This document shows, in pieces, positions 12,643 through 24,983 of a DNA stretch of 64,000 nt. The stretch's first letter is position 1. Every line of letters starts with the position of its first letter. The notes under the pieces were generated by a model, which had not been told where the DNA came from, searched no databases, and saw nothing but the letters and a program-made list of their open reading frames with translations. The stretch covers positions 9,974,409-10,038,408 of the forward strand of contig OY987250.1 in assembly GCA_963920765.1 (NCBI GenBank). The letters run 5' to 3'. The stretch comes from Ulota crispa (Eukaryota; Streptophyta; Bryopsida; Orthotrichales; Orthotrichaceae). The position numbers were made by a program, and so were the translations under genes.

Positions 12643-13282
12643 GAAGGATGGGGAGACACTAGATGGGGGACACAAAAGGGGGCAAATTTCATGTTAATTT
12701 TTTTGCAAGGATCTCCTCCCGTGATTGCCCTCCACTGGAACGGTGGGTACATGGGTCCACTAGTGTGTGTGTGTATATATATATATAAGGATTCTCAAAG
12801 TGTCCAAAAACATAATTGTTCATAGCTTTCTCATCACAAACTCAAACAAGTTTAATTGAACCTTCACATGTAGGCACAAATATAAAATTTGAGATTTTTT
12901 TTATAATTTGGCTTTTGCTCTCAAGCACCAATATAAATACAAATCATATTCCCGAAAGCTAGAGGTATTTCCTATCTTTATAAGCATTCCAAAAAAATAT
13001 GTCAAAAGTTGAAGTCACATGAGTCTATCTAAAATTCCAATAGTCTGGCAAGGAAATTATGTTATTTTATAAGTTAAAACAATTGATGAAGTGAGTTGAT
13101 TCTTAAAAAAATTTAAAAAAACTTCATATAGAATATAAATACATACAATGAATAAAAATTAACAATTTTATAAAGTAAAAAATATCTATACAAAGTAAAA
13201 GATGCAATGCACTAATTTAGATGATTTAATAAAAATAACATATTGATTGTAGAATGATAAACAAACATACTTCACAAGTGTT
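12643..13282 (+). repeat. Left copy of a 640-bp exact duplication ending at the assembly gap
   Basis: Base-for-base identical by eye to 13483-14122, offset exactly 840. The copy ends at the last base before the N run. Both copies share even the (TG)n(TA)n tract and all single-base runs. The sequence itself holds no gene. Exact identity with both copies abutting the gap points to overlapping contig ends that were not merged, rather than a biological duplication. Confidence 0.9.
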
Positions 13283-13482
13283 NNNNNNNNNNNNNNNNNN
13301 NNNNNNNNNNNNNNNNNNNNNNNNNNNNNNNNNNNNNNNNNNNNNNNNNNNNNNNNNNNNNNNNNNNNNNNNNNNNNNNNNNNNNNNNNNNNNNNNNNNN
13401 NNNNNNNNNNNNNNNNNNNNNNNNNNNNNNNNNNNNNNNNNNNNNNNNNNNNNNNNNNNNNNNNNNNNNNNNNNNNNNNNNN
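13283..13482. other. Assembly gap of exactly 200 N
   Basis: A run of 200 unknown bases, a typical arbitrary scaffold gap length. Open frames reported across it consist of X residues and mean nothing. Confidence 0.99.
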
Positions 13483-14122
13483 GAAGGATGGGGAGACACT
13501 AGATGGGGGACACAAAAGGGGGCAAATTTCATGTTAATTTTTTTGCAAGGATCTCCTCCCGTGATTGCCCTCCACTGGAACGGTGGGTACATGGGTCCAC
13601 TAGTGTGTGTGTGTATATATATATATAAGGATTCTCAAAGTGTCCAAAAACATAATTGTTCATAGCTTTCTCATCACAAACTCAAACAAGTTTAATTGAA
13701 CCTTCACATGTAGGCACAAATATAAAATTTGAGATTTTTTTTATAATTTGGCTTTTGCTCTCAAGCACCAATATAAATACAAATCATATTCCCGAAAGCT
13801 AGAGGTATTTCCTATCTTTATAAGCATTCCAAAAAAATATGTCAAAAGTTGAAGTCACATGAGTCTATCTAAAATTCCAATAGTCTGGCAAGGAAATTAT
13901 GTTATTTTATAAGTTAAAACAATTGATGAAGTGAGTTGATTCTTAAAAAAATTTAAAAAAACTTCATATAGAATATAAATACATACAATGAATAAAAATT
14001 AACAATTTTATAAAGTAAAAAATATCTATACAAAGTAAAAGATGCAATGCACTAATTTAGATGATTTAATAAAAATAACATATTGATTGTAGAATGATAA
14101 ACAAACATACTTCACAAGTGTT
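13483..14122 (+). repeat. Right copy of the 640-bp exact duplication after the gap
   Basis: Starts at the first base after the N run with GAAGGATGGGGAGACACT and repeats 12643-13282 exactly. Beyond 14122 it continues into new sequence, including the TA microsatellite. That microsatellite could have stopped assembly of the left contig and caused the duplicated overlap. Confidence 0.9.
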
Positions 14123-14161
14123 TTAAACCATTCCATAGCATCTCAAGTTTTATCTTTTGAT

Positions 14162-14282
<121 letters not shown>

Positions 14283-15169
14283 TAAAATTAGCAACATTAT
14301 TATTTTTGTTTTTGTTTTCTTAAATATGCCTCAAAAAAAGTAATCAAACTAATATTGTTGAAGAATCTACAACCCATCTTGCAGCTAGTATATTATCTAA
14401 GTATACAGAGTAAATTCTTTTTATAAATGATAAGCAAAATCAATTGAAGATGCAAGTTAGATTTAGAAAAATTTTTTTCTTTCCAACTTTGAATGCCAAT
14501 CTCTTCTAATGTTTATACTCAAATTTTATAAAAAGATTATAGCATTATTTAAAGAAAATAAAGAACAATATCTTAAAGCTTTATTTTCAATTTTTTTTGT
14601 TTTGTTTTATTGAATGATTAAAACAAAATGACAATTGAAATGGGTTTTGGTTTATGACAAAAAAATGGCCTTGGGAATTGAAAAGTCAATTTGATCTTAT
14701 TTTTTACTTAAATTGAATGTTTTCATATTCAAATAAAAAGTATTACTATAACATTTTATAAACTTACTAGATGATATTAAATAAAGGTTCAACAATATCT
14801 ACTTAGGAAGTTGCGTTCTTTGAAGAACATAAATACATATTCTTTTGCCAATATAAAAAATGGTGCTTTAGTTTTTAATTAATTACTTGAAAATTGACAT
14901 ACAAACCAAAAGAGTTTTCTATTTTCTAGTTTTTTACAATTAGTTTTTTCTTATTCTATCCTTCATTACATACTCCAATAAGAACAAAAATTCTTTGACA
15001 ATCTCTCCACATTATAATTAGTTAATTATAAAAAAAACTAAACATCAATTTCAAACAATGTAATCTACTCTATATGATATCAAAAATTCTTTACTGGATT
15101 CATAGGCATCCTCACATGTATATAATATACATGAATGGTTGTACATGCCAAATTTAATACTTATGTAAT

Positions 15170-16520
15170 TCTCCCTTCACTTTCATCTTTTTCTTGCACA
15201 GCTTCTTGGATCCATTTAAAAATTTCATTTGGATTGATTGAATGAGGGCCTTGCATTTTGTGATCTTTAATTGGCCTCCACAAGGCAAAATCTTTTTCAT
15301 ATACTTGTTTAATTTCATTGTATCTTTGAACTCAAGGAGTCATAGCAACAGAAGTCATGATCATATGAGTATTGATTTGTTTGTACCAAAGATGAAGTGA
15401 GCCTAAAAAATGCTTATTCACTCCATTTCCCACAAGCGCCACACTTATTACAAAATAACAAACAACTATATATAATAATTAAATGAATTATTGGTGTATG
15501 ACTTTTTATTACTAATATACAAAGATATTTATGCTAACAATTTTAAAATATATATATTTTCAAACAAATCTTTTACTTTGTATTCCTACTTACTATTTTT
15601 ACTAAAAAAACTTATAAAGTAGTTTCTTATGTGATTTTTCTCCAAAGTCTATTGTATTTAAGGCTCACTTTTAGAATCTTTAATACTATAAGATCAAGAT
15701 TTTCAATGGACATCCTTGCAAATAAATATGAATAGGAAAACAAAATCATTTTTTTTCAAAATTGGATTTCTAGTTCTAAGACTTTAAATAAAAAATAATT
15801 TCTCAAAGTACAAACTATTACAAATAATAACTTGGTTAGGTGTTCATGAACTTTAAAGTCCTTCAACACCAACATTTGATGCCTTGGGCATTTACAAATT
15901 AAAAGAAAGGGCTTTGCATTCTTATATTGTTTTTTTGTATTTGTACGTAGAATCTTTCTGTTTTTCCAAAGACGTGTTTTTGAAGCTATTTTTTTGTCAA
16001 ATGAAAATCATGATCTACAAAACTATCTTCTTTTTGTACACAATTCAAATCTCTATCATTTGTTTCTTCAATTGATGCATCTGACATAATTGATTCTCTT
16101 TCATATAATATGTCCTCCTCAACATTAGAATACTCCATTTTTTGGCCACAAGACAATCCAATAACATGTCTTCATTTGCCAAAAGCTTTGGCCTCTAAAT
16201 GCTTAATTACACCAAATGTTTTTGATCTAGGTTGCAATAAAAAATACCGATTGTCTTCATAACGGTCCGCTGCAAAAAATACTTTCTCAACATTTTTTGG
16301 AAAGGTGAAAGGTTGATCACATGAACTATTTATTTTGTAAGTTTGTGACATGTCAATTGCATGAAATAAACCCTCATCAAAACTCACATTATTTATATAC
16401 CATTCCACAAAGAATCAGACAACATTCTTCTTATTTCCTTTACCTAACGTCAAATATTCTACCTCCAAAATGTCAGCTAGTAATCTAGTGTACGTAGTTG
16501 ATCTTTTTATTGCCCTCATC
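15170..16520 (-). pseudogene. Decayed CACTA/En-Spm-like transposon protein (DUF4216-like region)
   Basis: On the minus strand from about 16500 the reading LLADILEVEYLTLGKGNK continues, across one in-frame stop, into a 78-codon open stretch (16408-16172). That stretch contains WYINNVSFDEG, FHAIDMSQTYK, DQPFTFPKNVEKVFFAADR and FLLQPRSKTFGVI. The order 'short beta segment, xxWY, DxSxxYKxxDPFxxxxxxxxVFF, W/Y-rich strand' is how I recognise DUF4216, a domain carried by plant En/Spm (CACTA) elements next to the TNP2 transposase. Downstream, an acidic stretch at 16080-15960 and another readable piece at 15470-15180 (with FALWRPIKDHKMQGPHSIN) may belong to the same protein. Stops and frameshifts show it is dead. 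No CACTA termini were found. Confidence 0.55.
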
Positions 16521-17210
16521 AAAACGTCCAATTATTCTTGAATCACACCGTTTCAAATGTGTATCTACCTTGTTCACTCAAAAATAATGTATGTAAGCCC
16601 ACATTGCATTGTATGATCTTGCTTCATAAAAACATCATGATGCACAAATCATAATTCAGTTTATATAATAGAAATTTGATATTTGCATATTTGATTCATG
16701 GGAAGACACTTAATCTAGTTTAATAATTTTCTACCTTCATTAGTTGCAAAAAATAGCTCCACTTTACTTTCATATCAATACTCAATGGTTCTTTAAAAAA
16801 TTTGATTATTATATTTTTATCTAAATGGGCGTTTGCATGGTTGAGTGGATCAAAAATGGCAAATAAAACCTCATAGAAAGTCCATAATTTTGAGATTTCT
16901 GCAAGTATGGATCACAAAGTGTTTTTTTTCTTTTATATAAATACGTGCATTATAAATTAAAAAAACCAAAGTCATATAGGCATGTAGCCATTAGGAAGGC
17001 TTTAGCAGAAGAAAAAGAAAATAAACTAAACAAAATGTTAAATCATTAAGATATTGCCGCCTAAACATTCAGCCTTAATTTGGGCACTAAAAAGTCCATA
17101 GCTTTTATTGTATATCACTTTTCTAAAATTATTGCACATTTTTGAAATACTTAAAAGATGCTAAATCACATATGTAGTCCCTATGTACGCATTATAGCCA
17201 ACTTGATACA

Positions 17211-18137
17211 TTATCCCCTAAATCTTGGAGTGTCCCCTCGAGGGACAAATGGGATTTTGGGCAGGTACCTATGGCCTCAATTTTTGTCTTGATTTTTTGA
17301 AACATTTTTTGTAAATAGAAAAACACATTAGCTTTTGGAGAATATAATTTTTATTCCAATCTATGACCAATAGCAAAAGTTATGCCTAGATAAGCAAAGA
17401 TTTATGGAGATTGGGCAGAAATTTTTTTTACAATTTTATTTTATTTTTTTAAATTTTTTCCTTCTCATAGGTTATAGTTTTCCTACATCTAAAGCTTTTG
17501 ATTCATTCCATTTGGACTAGTTATGAGAAAGTTATGGACGATCTTGTTTTTTGGGCAATTCAAGCATCTTCTTGAAAAAATAACTTATAAACTTCATTTT
17601 TGAATGAAAATTTAACATTTTTTCAATAAAAGTTGTGGGAAAAGGTGGCATTTTCTTTCTAGAACAATCTCACCATTGGAATTATTGCATTTCAATTCCA
17701 TTGCAGGGTTATTAACAATTTAAGTTCTTGTTCAGTCTCATACCTTCTTCTACATAATGTTTTTGTAAAGAATGAAAATCAAGTATTTTTTGTTTTGATT
17801 TTTTTCCGTAGATTCTCAACTCAAATTTTCACCATTGAAAAATAAACTCCAAAACTCCGTGGTGCAAAAATTTGAAGTTAAAAAGATCAAAGTCAAATAA
17901 TCTAGTCATTTAAGGTGCAAAAAAGTCTATTTTAGACGCTTTAAACGCAAATATCTTGCAATCTATGCGGTCAAAGTTTTTGAATTTTTGATTCCACATT
18001 CTTATACTAGTCTAGTACAAGATCCTATGGTTAGATATGCAAAAAGACCAATTTTCAACTTTTTCACTCTTTGCAATAGAAGTGGCACTTTTGAGTGTCT
18101 TTTGACAAAATAAAGGCCCCAAGGATTTAGGGATTAT
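17211..18137. mobile_element. TTAA-group element (927 bp), target duplication TTAT
   Basis: The left end TTATCCCCTAAATCTTGG is answered by CCAAGGATTTAGGGATTAT at the right. Both flanks read TTAT in the same orientation, so the duplicated target was TTAT. The interior is noncoding and closely related to 59257-60175, sharing TTGGGCAGGTACCTATGGCC near the left end and GTGTCTTTTG near the right end. It is a non-autonomous DNA transposon with short terminal inverted repeats. Confidence 0.8.
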
Positions 18138-18544
18138 GTCTATCATTTTCATAAGATGCTGTGAATGGGACAGTCCAAATATATGCATTGAAAAGTCCTT
18201 TATTTCTTATATTATCAATTTTATCAAACATTAATTACGTATTTTTTTTTATGAACAAGTATAGAATATATTCACTAATTTAGGATGTTTCCAAGCTCTT
18301 TCTTCTATAAAAAATAAGCCATGCAATCAAAACATGTTCCTGAAATTGAATGGGACATGCATTTTGGTCCAGCCAACCATGCATCTATCCAAATATAAAC
18401 CTTTGACCATGTTAATTGAAATTTTGTTGAGAAAGTTATAAGGAGTCTTAGATTTTGGGCATTCTAAGCATTTTTTTTAAAAATTAATTTAAAAAATTCA
18501 TTATATTTTTAAGATATTAAAACCAATTTTTTTTAAATTTAATT

Positions 18545-18725
18545 TTTCATGCTAGAATAATCCCTCCTTTCTTTCTAATAATAAAAGGTCTTGCAAAGTA
18601 ACAACATCTTGCTAGAGATTAAACAAAAGAAAACTCATAAGATAGTTATTTCCATCCGTGTCCAATCAGTGCTTGATTCTTCATGGCAATCCTTGATTTT
18701 GCGGTTAGCAGCGTTTTGCCAACCT
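18545..18725 (+). repeat. Dispersed repeat, copy 1 (partner at 22538-22718)
   Basis: Shares long diverged stretches with 22538-22718, including AAAAGGTCTTGCAAA, CAACATCTTGCTAGAG, CGTGTCCAATCAGTGCTTGAT and CTTCATGGCAA. No terminal repeats were resolved and there is no gene. The flanking 18140-18540 contains a further weak relative of the 920-bp TTAA subfamily (GAGAAAGTTATAAGGAG). Confidence 0.6.
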
Positions 18726-19104
18726 TCCTTCATTATACCTTTTCACTATATACATGAACAATTTTTATATCCTATGAATGGAATGTCTACTAACATCTAA
18801 TTCTTTAATTTGATGTTTTTTTATCATGTAACTGCAACAAACACAATAAACAAGTAAGTTTTACTATATTTTTAGACTTATTTTTATAGCAAAAGAGGAA
18901 AGATAAGCAGGATTGTGTTGCATAGCAATTGGTTCAACAAGACTTATCATTGAAAATATGTCTTTTGACTACCTTCCAATGCTCATCTTGAAACCTATGC
19001 CTCAATACTTGCAATTCAAGTGACTCCAAATTAAGAGCATGCTTGTATGCAAAGCAAGATACTCAAAGACTTCCATAATAATAATAAAAACTTAAGATAG
19101 GAGC

Positions 19105-19968
19105 TTAACCCCTAAAGGTCTTGATCCATTTTGAAATGGTCAAACTTTATGTCTAAGCTCACTTTTGTCTTTTAGAGTGTGTTCAAACAACAATTTTATA
19201 TTTTTATTGCTTGAAATTATGAATGATATATCACTGCAAGAAATTTCAATTTATTTCATCAAAAATTGTAATTGTAATTATTTTTTTTCAAAAAATTAAC
19301 ATAAATAAGTTAAAATTAAAAAAAAAAATCCAATTACTTAAAACTTTTTCAAGAGGTACAAGCAGCATTAAAGACCAATGTGAAAAAAAATTCAATTGGT
19401 TATTTTACTTTTTACACCCAAAACAACCACAACAAAGAATTTAAAGTCAAATTTGACTATCAAACCAAGTTTATCCTTATATTTAATTAATTTATAAAAT
19501 TTTGATATTTTTTGCTAGAAGACACAGTCATTTTCTATTTACAGTAATTTTTTTGATAAATTCAATAGAAAATTTGAGTTATTGTGATTTTTTAAAGCTA
19601 AATGTGGAAAAAAAATAACATCAATTAGAATGTATATTTTAAAATTCTATAATTTCTATCATAAATGAATGGTAGAATGAGAAACATAGTCTTTTAGTTT
19701 AAATTTAAAATGCATTTAAAGAGTAGAAAACATGAATGAAAAACATATGATGTTGTGTTATTTGGATTTTAATAGTTGGAGCTTTGAATGGAAATAACTC
19801 TTTCAATTTTTGACATTTTTCAAAAAAATTAAAAGGAATAGAAAGAAAACTTGTCAAGCTTCATTATGTTAATTTGAGCCACGTACCAAAAATCAATATT
19901 TTGAAAGTTACAATCAAGGTTGACCAAGGAGCATCCAAAAAGTGGAAGCGAGGACCTTTAAGGGTTAA
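19105..19968. mobile_element. TTAA-group element (864 bp), first of a chain of three
   Basis: The left end TTAACCCCTAAAGGTCTTG is answered by GAGGACCTTTAAGGGTTAA at the right. TTAA at 19105-19108 and 19965-19968 forms the target duplication. The right TTAA is also the left TTAA of the next element. The interior is AT-rich and noncoding; the 73-codon open frame inside is lysine-rich filler. Confidence 0.75.
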
Positions 19969-20930
19969 CTCCTCATCACCTAAGGGGACGGAAAGGGTCC
20001 TCTAGCAATCCATACCTCCTACTTGAAGTGCCAGAACTTTTGCATTTTTTTGTCCAAATTCAATAAAATTTATTGGAAAAGTTGTGCAGACTAGTCTAGT
20101 TTTTATGATGGATTTTTCAAATCAATCTAAGACATATTTAGTTTGTGAAAGCATTCAAAGTTCACAAGGTCAATTTGAGTTCACCACACTATATCTGATG
20201 GCTGCAATTTTGGGGGCTTGTATCTTTTTCATTAAATGTTTGTTTTCAATATAAAAATATGGGTATTGTTCCCCTTAGAGTCCAATAACTGTGGTAAAAT
20301 TTTCATGTCAATCCAAGTATTATTGAATTTTTGGGAGCAACTCAAAGTTTAAAATCCACACATTTTTGTATTACAATGAACTTTGGTGGCTTATAACATC
20401 GTCATAGAAACTTTGCTTTCAAAATTTGTTATTGGAAAAGTTGCGCATACTAGTTTGGTTTTTGTAATTAAAATTTCATATAAATACAAGAAGTTATGAG
20501 TGAATGCGAAGCATTTTAGTTAAGGAAGGTTTAACCATAGACGTGATTTTTTGCTACTTCTTTCACTGTTGTTTGACATTTCAAACAAAATGAGTATATT
20601 GATTGATGTTTTCTTTCACCAATGTGTTTGCATATTGGTTTGAATCACTTTACATTTTTTTATTTATTCATTTGAGTAGGTCTAGAAATCTAATTTCACC
20701 TCCAAATGTGTTTTTAGGAAAATTTGAGCATCTTTTTTCACAACTAGAACATTATAATCTTCCAATCTATGTGGTCAAATGACCCCAAATTTGATCCACA
20801 TCATTTACAACATGCACACTATAGAATTGTTTGGTTGAGATTTTCATTCTCTATTGATATTTAGACTTACAACACTTGAAAAGCAAGGATGTTGTAAACC
20901 CTCTTTAGACCTTAGGCGATGAGGGGTTAA
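19965..20930. mobile_element. TTAA-group element (966 bp), second of the chain
   Basis: The left end TTAACTCCTCATCACCTAAG mirrors CTTAGGCGATGAGGGGTTAA at 20911-20930, a 20-base inverted repeat with a few mismatches. These ends differ from the CCCTAAAGG type, so it is another subfamily with the same TTAA rule. Its two terminal TTAA copies are shared with the neighbouring elements. Confidence 0.8.
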
Positions 20931-22268
20931 CCCCCAAAGGACTGAGCATAGTTTTCACCAAAAACTCTTCAAAACTACCATTTTTAGAGCATCAACCATA
21001 TTTGATTTTTTTATTTATTAAGCATATGTGACCGTAGGATCTTGTAGAAGAATAGTTATAGAAGATGTTGAAAAAACTTCAAAGTTTTCCATCGCATGGA
21101 TTGGAAATTAGAATGGTTTGAATATTCAAAAACATCTTGTGAAAAATTGAGCAGCTACCCTTCAAAAGGTGAAATTCCTAAGGAAAAAATGTAATGTGGG
21201 TGGTGCTTCTCCAAATTCCTTATTCTAACAAAGTAAAGTACATGTCAAAAAAGTTTCAAATCATTTGGAATTGTATAACATATGGAAAAAAATTAGTAAG
21301 TAAAAAGAAGTAGAGAATGAATCAAAACACAAAATTGTTAAAAATTTAATTATGGAAATGAAAAATGTCAATCCCAATGGTTATAATGTTGTAATAAATA
21401 ATCTACATCTTCTAGTTTTGTTTTTTTTCCAAAATAATAAAAACTGAATAAAATAAACGACTTCGAAGTTTATTTTAGAGTAGAGAATCCATAACTGCCG
21501 GCAAAATAAAAAGGGAATTGATATGTGCACACTGGGGGGTTGATATTTACATAGCCTCCCCTTGGGGTAAATTATAGATTTCTACCATCAAAAAATTGAA
21601 TTTGAGAATTATTGAATTTAGATTTGGACTTAGAGACCATGATTTTCTCTAGAACCATAAAAAAAGTTGCAATTGAACAACGCCCAATGAAAAAGCTTAT
21701 CTTTTTTTACTAACAAAAGTAAAAGTAACATTTTTCCCCCTAGCTAAGTTTTTCCACTAGGTATTGTTCAATTGCAACCTTTGTTATGGTTCTAGAGTAA
21801 ATCATGGTCTCTAAGTCCAAATCTGAATTCAAAATTTTCAATTTCAACTTTTAAATGGTAGAAATCTATAATTTACCCCAAGGGGGGCTATGCAAATATC
21901 AACCCCCCGGTATGCATATATCAATTTCCAATAAAAATCCTCATAACTTCCATCTTGTTGATCAAAATGGAATGATTCAAAGCTTTCTACATTCACATAA
22001 ATCTCCTAAACCAATTCTTTTTTTTTTGTTGAAAATTTTGATTTTAAAAAATTTGCCCAGACTACCCGCTGAATGAAAAAAACAACATATTAGGCCATAA
22101 TTTTTTACTCATAATTTCAAATGTCATAAAATTTAGTGCGTATGAAAGATAAACATCATTCCCACATTTTATTAAAATTTTAGCCTCAAATATGAAAAGC
22201 TCCAATCATAAATACCTGCCCAAAATTGCTATGTTGCTAAAAAGGGGGTTTGATATTTTAGGACATTA
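20927..22268. mobile_element. TTAA-group element (third of the chain), split by a hAT-like MITE
   Basis: Starts TTAACCCCCAAAGGACTGAG. Its interior is the reverse complement of the element at 52362-53280, with matching landmarks such as the GTAGAGAATCCATAACT phrase and the GCTATGTTGCTAAAAA phrase. The right end has decayed to GATATTTTAGGACATTA. The MITE at 21513-21929 interrupts it, and the element reads through when that insert and one 8-bp duplication are removed. Without the insert it is about 917 bp, matching the partner's 919 bp. Confidence 0.75.
21513..21929. mobile_element. hAT-like foldback MITE (417 bp), 8-bp target duplication AATAAAAA
   Basis: The ends GGGAATTGATATGTGCACA and TGCATATATCAATTTCC are inverted repeats. 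Much of each half is the reverse complement of the other, for example GGTAGAAATCTATAATTTAC on the right against its mirror on the left. AATAAAAA occurs at 21505-21512 and at 21930-21937, a perfect 8-bp duplication as made by hAT transposases. A second copy lies at 30971-31383. The 73-codon open frame crossing the right boundary is incidental. Confidence 0.9.
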
Positions 22269-22537
22269 CAAGGGAAACTGTCCAAAATGACAAAAATATG
22301 TTCAAATCAACATGGCTAAATCTACAAAAATTGTCTAATTTGATAATCTTTTTGTCATTTTGGACACATTTAATCAATTTGAACATGTCAATTAGGACAC
22401 AATTTCTTAACGGTGGGGTTAAGTAGCAAACCTAAAAATCAACCATGAGCTCCTTCAGTTTCTTTTTCAAGGTTCTGAATAAAAACAAAGAAAAGATCAA
22501 TGGTCATCATTTCAATAAAAGGAAAGCAAAACAAAAA

Positions 22538-22718
22538 AATCCTTTATTTCTAATAACAAAAGGTCTTGCAAATTATCAACATCTTGCTAGAGGTTAAAAT
22601 AATAATAATTCACAAGATGGACTTACAAAGTTATTCCCATTCGTGTCCAATCAGTGCTTGATCCTTCAATCTTCATGGCAACCCTTGATTCTGCGGCTAG
22701 CAACATTCTGCCAAACAA
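22538..22718 (+). repeat. Dispersed repeat, copy 2 (partner at 18545-18725)
   Basis: Diverged direct copy of 18545-18725, with small insertions such as CAATCTTCATGGCAA. Just upstream, 22275-22375 holds a short inverted repeat (TGTCCAAAATGACAAAAA against TTTTTGTCATTTTGGACAC), probably the remains of another small element. Confidence 0.55.
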
Positions 22719-22719
22719 C

Positions 22720-23784
22720 CGGCAAAGAGAAATAATTACAAAAACTGCTTCAAAGAGATGCGCAGAAAAAAACTTAAAATTGAATAAAAAAGTTGCACAT
22801 TTGCTAAAACTATAATAGTGGTGACTAGGTTTTGTTTAGTGCAATGTTAGGTATATTGTGTCTTATTGATAATGAAACTGTTTTTTGTGTATGTTGATGT
22901 TTTTTTTGCTTTGAAAGTGAAAGATTTAGGTGTATATAGAATGCATTATTAGACTTCATATTCAAATTTGTATATTGTTGGCAAGAATTTTGGAAAAAGA
23001 GTTTCAGTTGGACAAATTTTTGTTGTATCCTTGTGGTGACATACCTACCATTTACTACCTCATTTATTATATTTATTGGGTACTAATACATTTTGCCAGA
23101 TGTATCTTTTTCTAAAATTTTGAAACGTACCAAATTACAAATTCATCTAAATTTTGTGAACACAAACACAACAAGTTTGTTATTGTCAAATTTTATTAAA
23201 ACAACAAATTTACACATATATTACATTTTTTTTCATGGCATCAAATCACATTGTCACATAGGCAATTAAAACTAAATATACCTATGAACAATGAAATATC
23301 ATTTCATCTGCATGTCCATAGCCATAATATCATTACATTTGTAAGCTTTGAATGTTATCAACGCCCATGGGAATATGTTTTGTTATATATTATTACACTT
23401 GTCAATAGAATAAAGTACTCAAATCTTTTCAATCAATTATAAAAAATATTATAATCTTTAGTCAAAGCTCAATATGAAAGTCGAATAATCATTACTTTGT
23501 ACAAATAAAGCTTTCGGCCATTTAGTGAATTTTTTTCCTTTTATATGTGCTCTCATAATGTTATATGTGAATTGAAATTTTTCTTTCTATTTGGAAATGA
23601 AACCACAGATTTTGTAGGACTTACAATTTTTTTTGTTATTTATAATTTAAGCTCAATCTCTACAATATATGATTTAAATCCTTATACTTTCCTTCAAAAG
23701 ATGATGAAAAAACCATGCTTTCCAAGATTAATTTACAATTTACTTTAGGCATTTCAAAACTCCTAAAAATGATGTCTACTTAGC
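22720..23784. other. AT-rich intergenic sequence, nothing recognised
   Basis: Several open frames of 61 to 67 codons occur on the plus strand. They are rich in Ile, Phe and Tyr, as expected from AT-rich DNA, and have no domains or neighbours that would support a gene. Confidence 0.5.
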
Positions 23785-24529
23785 TTAACCCGTGAGCACT
23801 CCATTTTAGGGATTGGAAATGTATATTTTAGGAACCGGATCTACTTTTTTATCTTGCTTTTTACTGCAATTATAAAGGCATTCAAGTTGTTCATGCTAGT
23901 GGAGTAACGGCAAGGAAAGTCAAATGTTGTACAAGTGATGCAAGAGATTTGATTGGCTGAAACACCAGACGGGGTGTGGTGGCAAGCAGCGTTTTACATG
24001 CTACAACCGGTCAATATCCCTTGCAAGCTTCCTTGTGTGTGCTTTGTGGTAGCGGGAAAGTTGTTGGTAAAAGTTCAAGCATGTTCTAAACCCTTATTAT
24101 GGCAATCATCACTAACTGTGCCGGTCATTGTTTTCTGTGCAATAGGGATTTGAAGCCCTAAATTTTAACATTAAAAAAAGTGCAATCTTCAATAATTTAC
24201 AAGTGTGTGCATTCACATCTAATCTTGTTGCTCACAGAATTTTAGATGAATTTGGGGCTTATGAAATTTTGTAAAAATCATCAAATAGCAACTATCTATC
24301 AAAAAATGAGGTTTTTGTCATCACATGTTGTTTGATCAAATGTTATAATCTCCCATCTCCCACGGTCAATAGTTCCCAAAATTTGCAAGCCTTCTTCTAA
24401 GTAGGTGTTTCACTATTTTCAATGATCACTTTTGTGAATCATGTGATTGACCAAGATACAATGCATCAAAGTTGTCGATTTCCAAAAACCCTGATTTTGG
24501 TGAAATTGGCCTTGGCGCTCAGGGGTTAA
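23785..24529. mobile_element. TTAA-group element (745 bp), GTGAGCGCC subfamily
   Basis: The left end TTAACCCGTGAGCACTCC mirrors TTGGCGCTCAGGGGTTAA at the right, with TTAA at 23785-23788 and 24526-24529. It is homologous over its length to 57734-58545. Both copies keep a 56-66 codon open frame with the shared peptide phrase LQPVNIPCK. The two versions differ at about a fifth of residues, so I do not treat this frame as a gene. Confidence 0.8.
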
Positions 24530-24983
24530 AATTGAGAACATTTAATCATGGTTCTAATTGTAAAGAACCAAAAACGGGGTATTTGGTTTCTAGTATGATA
24601 GTGTACAATGTAGTTCATGGCTTTAATGATGTCTTTTAAATATTTTTAAAATTATTATAAAGATAAATGAACTATTTCAAAATTTCAAAATTACATTCTA
24701 TAGATAATACCCAAATTTTTATTGAAATGTGAAAAAAACATGAACTCAATTTGATGATTTAGATATGATATCTGACATCCTACATAAAAATGGATAAAAC
24801 ATTTTAAAACATGAACATTAATAATTTAATCATTAATGAGCTGTATTTTGGATCCAAAATCCTTACAAGTTACAAGGACTTAAACAAATTAAAATGTTCT
24901 TCATGAACTTATAATTACATAATAGTATTGAATCCAAAAGGAAATGTCTATTACCAATGCTATTTGTTTTCTTTCATTAGAAA

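Noticed and set aside
13186..13592. Open frames of 82 to 109 codons across 13254-13592
   Set aside because: They run through the 200-N gap and consist mostly of unknown residues.
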